Source: Panicum virgatum
Taxonomy: Eukaryota > Streptophyta > Magnoliopsida > Poales > Poaceae
Direction of reading: 5' to 3'
Assembly: GCF_016808335.1 (NCBI RefSeq)
Contig: NC_053146.1
Location: 8,439,015 to 8,503,014, forward strand
Length of the DNA: 64,000 nucleotides
A program made the position numbers and the translations under genes. The notes beneath the pieces were generated by a model that was given only the letters and a program-made list of their open reading frames with translations, had not been told where the DNA came from and searched no databases. Of the stretch, positions 32,228 to 43,854 are shown in pieces (positions within the stretch are counted from its first letter, which is position 1; the number at the start of each line of letters is the position of its first letter).

Positions 32228-32308
32228 GCACAATGTTCTTCTCGCACCACGCAATCACCGATTCCCTATTCTGCTTGTTATATCTCAGCCAGCTTCTCCT
32301 TTGCCTTC
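32228..32308 (+). repeat. left part of duplicated target unit 1
   Basis: GCACAATGTT...CTCCTTTGCCTTC is repeated at 43331-43415 and continues, after the Sirevirus, at 43005. It ends in CCTTC (32304-32308), the target duplicated by the Sirevirus. Confidence 0.75.
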
Positions 32309-33930
32309 TGAGGAATGTTGAGTACTCTATCCTGCTTGTGATGAGTGGATTGTCAACCGTGCGGTGTGATCGTGCGCTTGGTCTTTGGATTGCAGGTACA
32401 CGGGCGTCGAGTGTCGACGGGGAGCTGCCGTGGAGGTGCTGTGGCCGATGGACCGTGCGGTGGACGGCAGTGAAGGGCAGACGGGACCAGAGCTCGGACC
32501 GAGCGGCAGCTGTGGTGTCCACTCCTAGATCGAGGGCGCAAGCGGCGACGGAAGGCGGGTTTCTTGGTTTGCGCCACAAAACCAAGGAGGCGGATGGCGG
32601 TTGAAGACGCCAAGTCGTGGAGCCACGGGCGTCGGTCTCGGGACTGACGAAGGCGACGGGCGTCGACGGCGTCTAGGGCCTCGCTGCGGGCGAGGAGGTG
32701 ACGGGCGTCGGGCGGCGTCTAGGGCCGTCAGAAGGCTGAGGCGGGAACGGCGTCTAGGGCCACGGCGCGGAGGTGGGAATCTTCCCGCGCGTGAGGTTTT
32801 GGCGGTTTTCTCAAAACTGGCCACCTACCCGGGTTTCGCGGACCCTCCAAAACTGCGGACTGGATCTTCATCAAGACGGAGGCATCGCGGAGAAGACTTC
32901 GTTTCGAAGAAAGAACCTCGGCCGTCAGATGAGATCGTGTACAGGGGGTGCTGCAGGCCAACCGGTCTGACCGGTCCCTGGCACCGGTCTGACCGGTCTA
33001 ACCAACCAGTCTGACCAGTCCAGCATACCGGTCTGACCGGTCCCGCAGGTATAAATACCCCTTCACTTGTGTTTGGTTAAGTGCGGCTTTTGTAATTGTG
33101 TCCGTGAATTGTCTCTACTCCCAGGCCGCCGCCTCTGTGTTCCTCTCCCCCTGTTCATCTCTTTAGGGTAGATTTGAATGTTGTTTGTGTGAGAACTCTT
33201 GTGGATTTGATTGGGAAAGGAGGCCCTAACCTCATCGTGCCCTCTGAGCGGTTTGAATCAATCCATCTCCTCGTTTTGTGCCTTGTTTGATGAAATTTCG
33301 ATTTCATTTTTGGTGCACTTGATTGCGAGGAGTCCACGAGTTCTTTGCCGTGATTCCCATGCCTCTATTTTGCTCTTGAACCCTCTGGAATCACTAGCCC
33401 GTCCAAATTCGATTTCTTGGAGACTAGAGAAAACCCCACCCCCTTTGATCTCATCCCGAAATTCTCGTGCTATGGATATCTTTAGGATGAGATTTCTTGG
33501 GGATTCACTCTTGGGGTAGGGACGAAGCTATCCTCCAAGTTTCATCCGATTTGGACGCGATTTGCTCTCGATTCACGGTTTGGAACTAAATTTTCGGGGT
33601 TTTTTGGACGCCACCAGTCAGACCGGTAGGAGAGACCGGTCAGACCGATCTGCCTGTTTTTGAACTGCTTGACCGGTCAGACCGGCCTTCTATACCGGTC
33701 AGACTGGTCTGTGCCTGAGCTACTTCGTTTTGAGTTGGTTCTCACGCTTTTGCTTCCACGTTGCAATTCGAGTTTTCAGAGTTGAGATAGCTTGTTCATA
33801 GCTATTCTCACTGATCTCGGTTTGAGGGTTTGCGGTGACTTTGGGACATCGGCCGACGGTTTTGAAATTTCGAAGAAATTTTGATCGGCTCCCATTCACC
33901 CCCCCTCTGGTCGCCGGCTTCGGTCCTTCA
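32309..33930 (+). repeat. 5' LTR of the Sirevirus (1622 bp)
   Basis: Very similar to the 3' LTR; the clearest length differences are in the palindrome clusters, with one extra unit here near 33002-33035 and a short extra piece near 33640. It ends CGGTCCTTCA just before the primer-binding site. Confidence 0.9.
32961..33059 (+). promoter_or_regulatory. palindrome cluster and TATA box in the Sirevirus 5' LTR
   Basis: Tandem ACCGGTCTGACCGGT-type palindromes run from 32961 to about 33043, immediately upstream of TATAAATACCCC (33050). A second cluster lies downstream at about 33616-33712, in the transcribed part. The same arrangement is at 42061-42140 and 42692-42780 in the 3' LTR. Conserved palindromes near the regulatory core are known for Sireviruses; a role as protein-binding sites is inferred. 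Confidence 0.7.
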
Positions 33931-33944
33931 ATTGGTATCAGAGC
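33931..33944 (+). promoter_or_regulatory. primer-binding site
   Basis: ATTGGTATCAGAGC follows the LTR directly. TGGTATCAGAGC is complementary to the 3' end of initiator tRNA-Met, the normal primer of plant Copia elements. Confidence 0.92.
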
Positions 33945-33994
33945 TTGGTTGAGGTTTTCAGTACCTTAACCGGTTCGAAAACCACTCGGCGACC

Positions 33995-35309
33995 ATGGCG
34001 AGTCTTGGTAAGATCCCGGTGTTTTCCGGTGAGGATTATGCCTACTGGAAGGTTCGCATGAGAGCCTTCCAGCAGAGCATGGGAGCCGATGTCTGGGAGA
34101 TTACCACGAACCAGCTTTACGAGGTGCTGGCTGTTCGGACCACGCCTCTTCAGGTGACCCAGCACGAGGCTAACGCCAAGGTTGTCAATGCCTTGTTCGT
34201 TGGCGTTTCTCGTGCGGAGTTCTCACGCGTCCAGGGTTTTCAGGAAGCCCACAAGATTTGGACGTGCCTTGAGAACTACCACGAGGGTACACCTCAGGTG
34301 AAGGCCAGACTGTTCGAGACTCACCGGCGTGAGTATGAGAACTTCACACAGGAGCCGGGTGAGAGCATTGACCTGATGTTCAGTGGTTTTCAGTCGATTG
34401 TGAACAAGGTCAATGCGAACAGATCTGCTGGTGCTCTTGAGTACACAGAGCACGAGAAGGCTCTCAAGTTGCTCTATGCACTTGACCGCTCTGTGTGGGA
34501 TCTCAAGGTGAACATGATCATTGAGTCTGCATGCTATGAGACTCTGACCGTGAACGAGCTTTTCAGCAAGCTCAAGGCCACGGAGGTGGATAACCAGACA
34601 CGAGCCAAGCTCAATGGTGCCCCTCCTTCCAAGAGCGTTGCTCTTGTGACTGGCCTAGGTGGATCGAGCTCTAACGCTAACACTGCTCTTGGCTTTTCTC
34701 TTGCCTCTTTGTCTTCTGTTTTAGGTGAGCAGCTGGAGACGCTGGGCGACGACGACTTGTGCCTCCTCATCAGCAAGTTCCAGCGCGTCTACCACAACAG
34801 GCAGAGGAAGAAGAACCTCGGGTGCTACAACTGCGGCGATCTGAACCACTTCATCGCCGATTGTCCCAAGAAGTCCGGCGGTGGCCAGAACAACTCCTTC
34901 GACTACTACCGCCACCGCGACCGCGACGAGGGAGGCTCCAACAAGGAGCGTCGGCGCCACAAGCACCGCAGTCGTGACCGGGGAGGACGCTTCGACAAGG
35001 AGTCGCTCAAGAAGCGCTTCGAGTACAAGGCCAAGAAGCGGGAAAAAGGCCTTCCTGGCGCAGCTCAGCGACCTCGACAAGAGCTCCGACACCGACCGCT
35101 CTTCTTCACCGACCTCCGACGACGACGACAAGAAGAAGAAGAAGCGGGACAAGGAAGCCACCGGCTTCATCGGCCTTTGCTTGGCGGCCGGTCGGCGCAA
35201 GAGCTTCTGCACCATGGCGGGCGAAGCTGATGGTGCTCGTGTGTCTTTGGGTGGACATGCTACACCGATGCACTCCGGCTCTTCTCCTGGATCCGAGAGC
35301 GATTCATAG
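33995..35309 (+). pseudogene. Sirevirus gag, N-terminal part with zinc knuckle
   Basis: The frame opens with MASLGKIPVFSGEDYAYWKV 51 bp after the primer-binding site. It carries the Copia gag UBN2-type region (YHEGTPQVKARLFETHRREY, LMFSGFQSIVNKV) and a CCHC knuckle CYNCGDLNHFIADC (about residues 278-291), then a long basic, serine-rich region. Near 35045 a one-base change in a run of A shifts the frame: the original frame ends at 35230, while the biologically sensible continuation (LAQLSDLDKSSDTD, GFIGLCLAAG) lies in the next frame to a TAG at 35307-35309. It would form the particle core and bind element RNA. Confidence 0.85.
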
Positions 35310-36785
35310 GTAAACTCCACGATCGACCTGCTTGATACAGAGGTTAGGGAGTTTTACGCCGCTCTCGACAACCAGAAGAGGCTGCTTAAGGAAGCAGCTA
35401 GAGAGCGTAGAAAGCTTATGGCTGAGCTGGCTTGTGCTAGGGAGAAATCTAGTGAGGATGAGTGCGCTAGCTGCATATCTCACATAAATGATCTTGTTGC
35501 TCTCTGTGCCAAGCATGATGAGAACGTCGCGAACTTAGATGTTGCTAAGACTTCACTTTCTGACGTGTCTCACGAGCTAGCCAAGGCCAAGCATGAGCTT
35601 GAACTTGTCAAGGACGCTCCCATTGTTAGTGATGTGCTTGAATGCGATGAGTGTCCTATCTTCAAGTCTGATCTAGCTTCTTTGCAGTCCAAGTTTGCTA
35701 CTGTTATTTGTGAACTAGAGGAGCTTAGATCCAGTCCTGTTTTGCTTGGTGCTTGTAAGCTTTGTCCCATACTTAGGTCGGAGATAGAGGAGAAGAACGC
35801 TTTGATCAAGTCTTTTGGAAAGACTAAGGTCGTGGAGTCTAGCCCACCTATTGACTACTCTGTTTGCCCTGGTTTGATATCTGATTTGGATAATCTTGCG
35901 GTAGATAAAGCCAACCTGGAGAATGAGAATACCTATCTTAGGGTGATTCTGAGTTGGGTTTCTAGCAGTGAGCCGCAGTTGGGCATGATGATTAAGCAGT
36001 TCAAGCGTGGTGATGGGTTTGGGGTCGGTTACACATATACGAAGTCAGACTTTGACAGGTTGTATGGTAAGATTGGCAAGGCTGCTGGAAACACTGCTAG
36101 CACGAGCACGCAGCCTTCACTTGTTGACCCCGCGGAAGGTGTGCTTAAAGAACCACCGAAAGCACCTCCGCAGAAGCAGGTTTGGGTTCCAAAGCCCAAT
36201 GTGCTGAGGAATCCCCTCGATGTGCTCCCTACTGCCACAGCCCAGGTTGCCCAGAAGAAGAGGGCTGCTCCTCCCCGTCCGCAGGCTAGGCCTCCACCTC
36301 CCAAGCGTGAGGTGAGGTATCACTGCGAGTTCTGTGATAGGGAAGGTCACCTGGAGGAATTTTGCTTCAGGAGGAATCGGGATGTGAGGAGAGAGCAGGA
36401 GAGACGGAACGCGGACATGTACTCTGCTCGGGTGCATGGTCCTCCTCGGCGTGGTGATAGGCGAGATGCTAGGGCACGCCATGTAGGTGGAGTTCAGGGA
36501 GACGGTGGTGGTTACCGTGCTCCAGCGGGTGGTCGCTTTGCCGGCCGTGCTCCTGGTCGTTTTCAGTACGGCTATGGACCACGGGACCGAGGCTTTGGAG
36601 GAGGTTTTGAAGCTCCACGCTTTCCTCGCGGTGGTGTTCGTCAGTCATGCGGTAGACAGGACGGGGGATACGCTTTGTCTGGTTTTGCTAACCCTTCTGT
36701 AGAGCAAATGGCTCGACACTGGTTTGCTTCTCACTTTGCTAACCCTAGTGTTGAGACATTTGCTCACCCTTTGTCTCACTACTGA
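35310..36785 (+). pseudogene. Sirevirus gag C-terminal extension (coiled coil and second knuckle)
   Basis: In the same frame as the end of the preceding segment and directly after its TAG the translation continues NSTIDLLDTEVREFYAALDN and runs open to 36785. It is dominated by a predicted coiled coil (KTSLSDVSHELAKAKHELEL and similar), has paired CDECPIF/CKLCPIL motifs, then a second knuckle-like CEFCDREGHLEEFC near 36322-36365, followed by an arginine/glycine-rich stretch. Long coiled-coil Gag proteins are known in Sireviruses. The TAG could be a mutation or a programmed stop; I cannot tell from one copy. Confidence 0.75.
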
Positions 36786-38574
36786 TGTGCAGGTCGGAGG
36801 CTTGGAGAACAGGTGGATCATGGACTCTGGTTGTTCGCGCCACATGACCGGAAATGACAAATGGTTCTCCAGCCTCACCCCAATGCGCTCAAAGGAGTAC
36901 ATTGTGTTCGGGGATAATGGAAGAGGAAAGGTATGCGGACTTGGCGCTGTTCGAGTTTCTGATCGCTTTACCCTGAGAGAAATTGCTTTGGTTTCGAATC
37001 TTGGTTTTAATTTGCTCTCTGTCTCGCAACTTCTTGATGAGGGGTTTGAGGTTCGCTTCAAGGAGGGCTGTTCGCGTGTTTTGGATTCCAGGGGAGATTT
37101 GGTTTGCCAGATTACACCTCGCGATCGGGTTTTCTTGGTTGACTTCTCTGGAACTCCTTTTGGCCCTTCTCATTGCTTGATGGCTGGTCCTTCTTCTGAT
37201 TTGTGGAAGTGGCATAGGAGACTTGGACATTTGAGCTTCGATTTGTTGTCGAGACTAAGCTCACTTAGCCTGATCCGAGGATTGCCCAAATTGAAGTTTG
37301 AAAAGGACCTTGTTTGCCATCCGTGTCACCACGGGAAGATGATTGCCGCTTCTCATCCACCTGTTAATCAGGTGATGACCGCTCACCCTGGAGAGTTGTT
37401 ACACATGGACACAGTTGGTCCTTCTAGGGTGATGTCTGTTGGTTGGAAGTGGTACGTGCTTGTGATTGTGGATGACTTTTCTCGCTATTCTTGGGTCTTT
37501 TTCATGAGAACCAAGGATGAGACTTTCGAGTTTGTTCGAGACTTGATCTTGAGGTTGAGAAACGAGTTACCCCAGGCCATGAGAGCGATCCGCAGTGACA
37601 ATGGCACAGAATTCAAAAACGCTCATTTTGACGCCTTTTGCACTGATCAAGGGCTTGGACACCAGTATTCTTCTCCCTACACTCCACAGCAAAATGGAGT
37701 TGTAAACCGGAAGAATCGGACGCTGGTTGAGATGGCGAGGACGATGCTCGATGAGCATAGGACTCTTCGCAAATACTGGGCTGAGGCGGTTAACACCGCT
37801 TGTTACGTGTCCAACTGCATTTTCTTGCGTGCCTTCATGCACATGACTTCTTATGAGTTGCGGTTTGGACGCCAGCCCCGTGTTGACCATCTCAGAGTTT
37901 TCGGTTGCCGGTGCTTTGTGCCGAAAGATGGAAATCTTGATAAGTTTGAGTCTTGCTCGTCTGACGGTATTTTTCTCGGTTATGCTTTTCACTCTAGAGC
38001 GTACCGTGTGCTGATTATTGATACTAACATCGTCAGAGAGACTTGTGAAGTCACTTTCGACGAGACTGCACCGTGCAATTCTTCTGTCTTTGAAGTTGCA
38101 GGAGATGATGAGCTCGGCACCTCCATCTTTGAAGATGAGGAGGAAGAAGCTGCAGAGGGCGATGCTGAGGCTACCACGCGTGCTGTGGACCCAGCTATTT
38201 CTGCCACGAGCTCGGACGATGACGACGGCCCCGATCCGACTACGTCTACTTCCCGGGGGCTGATCGAGGAGGTGACTCAGGCTTCACCAGCTGCACCTGA
38301 GGAGGCACCAGCTTTGGTTGAGGAGGAGGCGACTTCGACACGGGAGGCACCGCGACACATTCAGCGTCGCCATCCCCCTCAACAGATGCTAGGTGATCTC
38401 AACGAGCGAGTCACCAGGTCCAAGGTAACAAGTATCGCTGGCTTTGCGCATTCAGCGTTTGTTGCCTCTTTTGAGCCCAAAGATATTGGACACGCTCTTT
38501 CTGATTCTAATTGGGTCAATGCCATGCATGAGAAACCAAGTTTGGGTCTTAGTCGAGCCTCCACCTGCTTGTAA
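36724..38574 (+). pseudogene. Sirevirus pol: protease and integrase
   Basis: Overlaps the end of the gag frame by 62 bp in a different frame. The protease active site is WIMDSGCSRHMTGN (from about 36814). Next come the gag-pre-integrase region with the HHCC zinc-binding site (WHRRLGHLSF ... CHPCHHGK), and the integrase core with D-D-E residues in HMDTVGPS, IRSDNGTEF and PYTPQQNGVVNRKNRT. The C-terminal region has VFGCRCFVPK. In the PQQNG motif the conserved glutamate context reads GVVNRKNRT, where GVVERKNRT is usual, so the third catalytic residue appears replaced by Asn. The frame ends after a small deletion near 38535. It would cut polyprotein and insert cDNA; this copy is probably defective on both counts. 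Confidence 0.85.
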
Positions 38575-39979
38575 TTCCATCGGAACGAAGTGGGTTTTCA
38601 AAAACAAGCAGGGTGAAGATGGTTTGGTTGTTCGAAACAAGGCTCGTCTTGTTGCCCAGGGGTTTTGCCAAAAAGAGGATATTGATTTTGAGGAAACTTT
38701 TGCCCCTGTTGCTCGTTTGGAAGCTATTCGAATCTTTTTTGCATTTGCTGCTTCCAAGGGTTTTAAGGTTTTCCAAATGGATGTTAAATCTGCCTTCTTG
38801 AATGGCTTTATCGAAGAAGAGGTTTATGTGAAGCAACCCCCTGGTTTCGAAAATCCCAAGTTTCCAAACCGTGTTTATAAACTTCAGAAAGCTCTTTACG
38901 GTTTGAAACAGGCACCTAGAGCTTGGTATGATAGATTGAAAACCTTTTTGCTGGCTCAGGGCTTTAAAATGGGATGTGTGGATAAAACTTTGTTCCTCAT
39001 GCGATCTGGCACTGATTTCCTTTTGGTTCAGATATACGTGGATGATATTATCATTGGTGGCTCTTCTCACGCTCTTGTCTCCAAGTTTTCTGAGCAGATG
39101 TCCAGGGAGTTCGAGATGAGCATGATGGGTGAGCTGCATTTCTTCCTCGGGCTGCAGATCAAGCAAACTCCTCAGGGCACCTTTGTCCATCAAGCCAAGT
39201 ACACTAGAGACTTGCTGCTGAAGTTCGACATGAGCGACTTGTCTCCTCAGCCGACTCCGATCATCACATCGACGGCGCTTGATGAGGACTTGGACGGTGA
39301 GGCGGTGGACCAGAAGGAGTACAGGAGCATGATCGGCTCTCTCCTGTACCTGACGGCGACGCGACCGGACATCCAGTTCGGCGTCTGCCTCTGCGCGCGG
39401 TATCAGGCTTCGCCGCGCACCTCCCACAGGCAGGTGGTGAAACGCATCTTCGGGTATCTGAAATTCACCCTTGAATTTGGTCTTTGGTATTCTGCGGATT
39501 CTTCTCTGGTTTTGGTGGGCTTTTCTGATGCCGATTTTGGTGGGTGTCGGTTGGATCGCAAGTCGACATCCGGCACTTGTCAATTTCTCGGTACATCTTT
39601 GGTGTCTTGGTCCTCTCGCAAGCAGGCTAGCGTAGCGCTTTCTTCCACAGAAGCTGAGTATGTTGCCGCTGCTAGCTGCTGCTCCCAGATATTTTGGATG
39701 AAACAAACCTTGCATGATTATGGCTTGAGTTTTGGTAGGGTTCCCATCTTTGTAGACAACATGTCAGCCATTAGCATTGCAAAGAACCCTGTCCTACACT
39801 CCAGAACCAAGCACATAGACATCTGATTCCATTTCCTGCGAGACAACCCTGAGAGAGGACACATAGACCTGATCTATGTCTCTTCAGAGAGGCAAACCGC
39901 AGATATTCTCACCAAGCCGCTTGAGCAGGACACTTTTGCTCGCTTGCGAGGGGAGCTTGGGGTTTGTTACCCCTTTTGA
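38537..39979 (+). pseudogene. Sirevirus pol: reverse transcriptase and RNase H
   Basis: The frame resumes at [20 protein letters not shown] after a small deletion at the integrase-RT joint. RT motifs in order: [27 protein letters not shown], the catalytic IYVDDIIIG (about 39036-39060), FFLGLQI. RNase H follows with [31 protein letters not shown] and [17 protein letters not shown] at 39824-39826 interrupts RTKHIDI*FHFLRD; the same frame then continues ADILTKPLEQDTF to its natural stop at 39979. It would copy element RNA to DNA. Confidence 0.88.
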
Positions 39980-41398
39980 TTGCTAACTTTTCTGTGGTTA
40001 GTTTTGTAGATTTTATTTGCTTCTCTTTGTTTTCTAGGTTTGGTAGTTGCATTGTGCATATGCATTGTACATTTTTGCATTTTGCATTGTCTCACTTGCA
40101 CTAGCATTCTTGTATACATTGCTATGATCATCTAGTGCCTGCTAGTGTGGGTTGATAAACTTGATCATGTATAGCTTGCTCCATTGTGTATATGACATCA
40201 TCTGAGTTAAGCTATTTTGATTTGAAAATATGAAAACATGATCACCCTGTCTTGGCTACTAGCATGTTAGGGCGTGTTGATATGCTTTGCTATCTTATTC
40301 ATGCTAGTATAGCCTTTTGTTCAGCAATTCATACTAGAAATGATCTAAATCTAATAAAATTGCTTGAACTGTTCTTGAAATGGATTGAAAAGATCCAGGT
40401 GGGATTGCTTGTTGCACTGACCGAGCTTTCGGGACGGCTCACTTTGCACTTGTGCGAACCCGGGCAAGGCTGTGCATGACTGAAACGAGTGCTTTAAGCT
40501 TCTGATTGTCTTTTGGCATAGGCTTGGCCTCGTTGCTAAGTAAAGCATGACAAGCTTTCAACCCTGGCATTTAGAATTGATTGAGATAAATTTGATTGAA
40601 AAATGAATGTTGGCAACTTGTTTTGGCTGGTTTGGCTCACCTGTATGAGTTTGAGTAGCACTGCTTTCCATTTCCTACTTGTTAGTGCTAGATCATGGGT
40701 GATGCTTTTATTTCTCTTAAACTGAACTTGCCTAGCTCTAGACTGATTTGATATACCATGTTGAGCTAGATGCAGGTCTTGTTTATGGATGCACACGTGT
40801 TTGTGACTAGATGTTGCTCATATCCTTGTATCCCTGAATGCTTTCACTTACACCTCCTGCATTGCATTCATGGCATAGCATCTATTCAGGGGGAGTCTTA
40901 GCTTTAGGGGGAGCTTTAGGTCTTTTTAGCCTTGATGTGTGCATGTGCCAACAAGGGGGAGAATTTTGGGAGAAGTGATCGAACAAGGGGGAGACTTGAT
41001 CGAACAAGGGGGAGACTTGTTTGATTTTTGAAAAACTTGTTGTGCACAGGGCTTTGAGAGTGCGTCATTTTGGGAGAGTTGCACTTGTGAGAGGGAAAAG
41101 CTTTACTTGGGGAGTTTCTGCTTTGATTTGGCTCCTAGTTTTCTCGTTTTCCCTCTGTTTCTTGCATGACTGCGTCGAGCGTTACCTCTGTCTTTGAGGA
41201 GTCATGTTTTGGATTTTGATCGATTGCGTCGAGCTGTTGCCCTTGTCTTAGGGAATCGATCTTTGCTTGAGTAAGTGACTGTTCTTGCCTTTCTGAGCTT
41301 TTCGTCACTTGCTTGAGTTCTTTTCCTTCGTGCTTCTTTGTTCTTCTCTGGTTTCACTTCTCTTGGTTCGTTTGTGGTGTGTTGACAATGCACTCATC
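39980..41398 (+). other. Sirevirus 3' region without an env-like ORF, with multiple polypurine tracts
   Basis: 1.4 kb between pol and the 3' LTR has no long plus-strand ORF, so the envelope-like gene found in some Sireviruses is absent. It holds repeated purine tracts of the form AGGGGGAG at about 40888, 40906, 40953, 40985 and 41006. Such multiple PPTs are typical of the lineage. Confidence 0.8.
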
Positions 41399-41409
41399 AA
41401 GGGGGAGAT
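41399..41409 (+). promoter_or_regulatory. terminal polypurine tract
   Basis: AAGGGGGAGA immediately precedes the 3' LTR (TGAGGAATG at 41410) and would prime plus-strand DNA synthesis. Confidence 0.85.
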
Positions 41410-42999
41410 TGAGGAATGTTGAGTACTCTATCCTGCTTGTGATGAGTGAATTGTCAACCGTGCAGTGTGATCGTGTGCTTGGTCTTTGGATTGTAGGTAC
41501 ACGGGCGTCGAGTGTCGACGGGGAGCTGCAGTGGAGGTGATGTGGCCGATGGACCGTGCGGTGGACGGCGGTGAACGGCAGCCGGGACCGGAGCTCGGAC
41601 CGGGCGGCAGCTGTGGCGTCCACTCCTGGATCGAGGGCGCAAGCGGCGACGGAAGGCGGGTTTCTTGGTTTGCGCCACAAAACCAAGGAGACGGACAGCG
41701 GTTGAAGACGCCAAGTCGTGGAGGCACGGGCGTCGGTCTCGGGACTGACGGAGGCGACGGGCGTCGACGGCGTCTAGGGCCTCGCTGCGGGCGAGGAGGT
41801 GACAGGCGTCGGGCGGAGTCTAGGGCCGTCAGAAGGCCGAGGCGGGAACGGCGTCTAGGGCCACGGCGTGGAGGCGGGAATATTCCCGCGCGTGAGGTTT
41901 TGGCGGTTTTCTCAAAACCGGCCACCTACCCGGGTTTCGCGGACCCTCCAAAACCGTGGACTGGATCTTCATCAAGACGGCGGCATCGCGGAGAAGACTT
42001 CATTTTGAAGAAAGAACCTCGGCCGTCGGATGAGATCGTGTACAGGGGGTGCTGCAGGCCAACCGGTCTGACCGGTCCCTGGCACCGGTCTGACCGGTCC
42101 AACCAACCGGTTTGACCGGTCCCGCGGGTATAAATACCCCTTCACTTGTGTTAGGTTAAGTGCGGTTTTTGTAATTGTGTCCGTGAATTGTCTCTACTCC
42201 CAGGCCGCCGCCTCTGTGTTCCTCTCCCCCTGTTCATCTCTTTAGGGTAGATTTGAATGTTGTTTGTGTGAGAACTCTTATGGATTTGATTGGGAAAGGA
42301 GGCCCTAACCTCCTCGTGCCCTCTGGGCGGTTTGAATCAATCCATCTCCTCGTTTTGTGCCTTGTTTGATGAAATTTCGATTTCATTTTTGGTGCACTTG
42401 ATTGCGAGGAGTCCACGAGTTCTTTGCCGTGATTCCCATGCCTCTATTTTGCTCTTGAACCCTCTGGAATCACTAGCCCGTCCAAATTCGATTTCTTGGA
42501 GACTAGAGAAAACCCCACCCCCTTTGATCTCATCCCGAAATTCTCGTGCTATGGATATCTTTAGGGTGAAATTTTTTGGGGATTCACTCTTGGGGTAGGA
42601 ACGAAGCTATCCTCCAAGTTTTATCCGATTTGGACGCGATTTGCTCTCAATTCACGGTTTGGAACTAAATTTTCGAGGTTTTCTGGACGCCACCGGTCAG
42701 ACCGGTAGGAGAGACCGGTCTGCCTGTTTTTGAACTGCTTGACCGGTCAGACCGGCCTTCTATACCGGTCAGACCGGTCTGTGCCTGAGCTGCTTCGTTT
42801 TGAGTTGGTTCTCACGCTTTTGCTTCCACATTGCAATCCGAGTTTTCGGAGTTGAGATAGCTTGTTCATAGCTGTTCTCACTGATCTCGATTTGAGGGTT
42901 TGCGGTGACTTTGGGACATCGGCCGACGGTTTTGAAATTTCGAAGAAATTTTGATCGGCTCCCATTCACCCCCCTCTGGTTGCCGGCTTCGATCCTTCA
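41410..42999 (+). repeat. 3' LTR of the Sirevirus (1590 bp)
   Basis: Same start and end as the 5' LTR, about 32 bp shorter mainly through palindrome-unit differences near 42100 and 42712. Followed by CCTTC (43000-43004), the target duplication. Confidence 0.9.
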
Positions 43000-43837
43000 C
43001 CTTCACTTATTCTCTCCTTCACAGCTCCAAGAACCTCTGGTCATGGCGACCAAGCTTCTGAAGATATTTTATCCTCCTAGCAGAGTCCCTTGAACCAGTT
43101 CTTTTTGCCTTCCTCCCCGCAAATACAGGTTTGCAATAACTAATCCGGCTTTTTTTTTCTTTTTGCCCCTATTTTCTTTCTGAAAGCTTGACAGTGTCTA
43201 TCAAGTAATTTATTGAAAGTTTGAAACTAAGAAAAATTACATAACATAGATCAGTCGTCAAATTTAATTATTCCAACAAAAAACAGATCAAACATCAATT
43301 AAATATCCTCCTCTACTCATATATATTCACGCACAATGTTTTCTCGCACCACACAGCAGTCACCGATGTGCTATTCTGCTTGTTATATCTTTGTCAGCGT
43401 CTCCTTTGCCTTCACTTATTCTCTCCTTCACAGCTCTAAGAACCTCCGGTCATGGCGACGAAGCTTCTGAAGATATTTTGGCCCTGTTCGGCTGACCGTG
43501 TGAATAGTTTAGGGCTGATAGAATGAATAGTATTCTGTGAGAGGAAATAAGCCGAGACAAGCCAAGCCTAGATAAGCCGAACAGCCTTTATCCACCTAGC
43601 AGAGTCCCTTGAAGCAGTCCTTTATTTGTTGCCTTCCACCCCGCAAATACAGGTTTGGTTTTTTTTCTTTTTGCCCCTCTTTTCTTTCTGAAAGCTTGAC
43701 ATTGGCTGTCAAGTAATTTATTGAAAGTTGGAAACTAAGAAAATTTCATCACATCAATCAGTCGTGAAATTTAATTATTCCAACAAAAGACAGATCAAAC
43801 ATCAATCAAATATCCTCCTCTACTCATCTATATTCAT
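43000..43837 (+). repeat. tandem duplication (about 400 bp unit) at the Sirevirus site
   Basis: Unit 1 is 32228-32308 plus 43005-43330; unit 2 is 43331-43837. Both contain CTCCTTTGCCTTCACTTATT, ATGGCGACGAAGCTTCTGAAG (with small differences), CTAGCAGAGTCCCTTGAA, CCCGCAAATACAGGTTTG and ATCCTCCTCTACTCATMTAT. Unit 2 has an extra MITE; unit 1 has the Sirevirus. Similar mismatch density along the unit suggests that the duplication predates both insertions. The unit might come from the 5' end of a gene (an ATG follows a pyrimidine-rich leader), but its reading frame stops quickly. Confidence 0.75.
43480..43586. mobile_element. MITE, 107 bp, TSD TTT
   Basis: Ends GGCCCTGTTCGGCT and AGCCGAACAGCC, flanked by TTT on both sides (43477-43479, 43587-43589). 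The empty site is preserved in duplication unit 1 (GATATTTTATCC near 43068), which confirms the borders directly. A 3-bp target duplication and this TIR suggest a PIF/Harbinger-like MITE. Confidence 0.85.
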
Positions 43838-43854
43838 GCACAAGGAAAAAAGTT

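Larger units (their letters stand above)
32309..42999 (+). mobile_element. Sirevirus-type Copia LTR retrotransposon, complete but inactivated
   Basis: A 10.69-kb element with LTRs (32309-33930 and 41410-42999) starting TGAGGAATGTTG and ending CCTTCA, flanked by CCTTC duplications. It has a primer-binding site, gag with a zinc knuckle, protease, integrase, RT and RNase H in the Copia order (integrase before RT), several GGGGGAG polypurine tracts before the 3' LTR, and LTR palindromes. The last two are hallmarks of the Sirevirus lineage. No envelope-like ORF follows pol. Coding lesions: a frameshift near 35045, a TAG at 35307-35309, a frame change near 36780, a small deletion with frameshift near 38535, and a TGA at 39824-39826. 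Complete LTRs and TSD indicate a fairly recent insertion. Confidence 0.92.
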
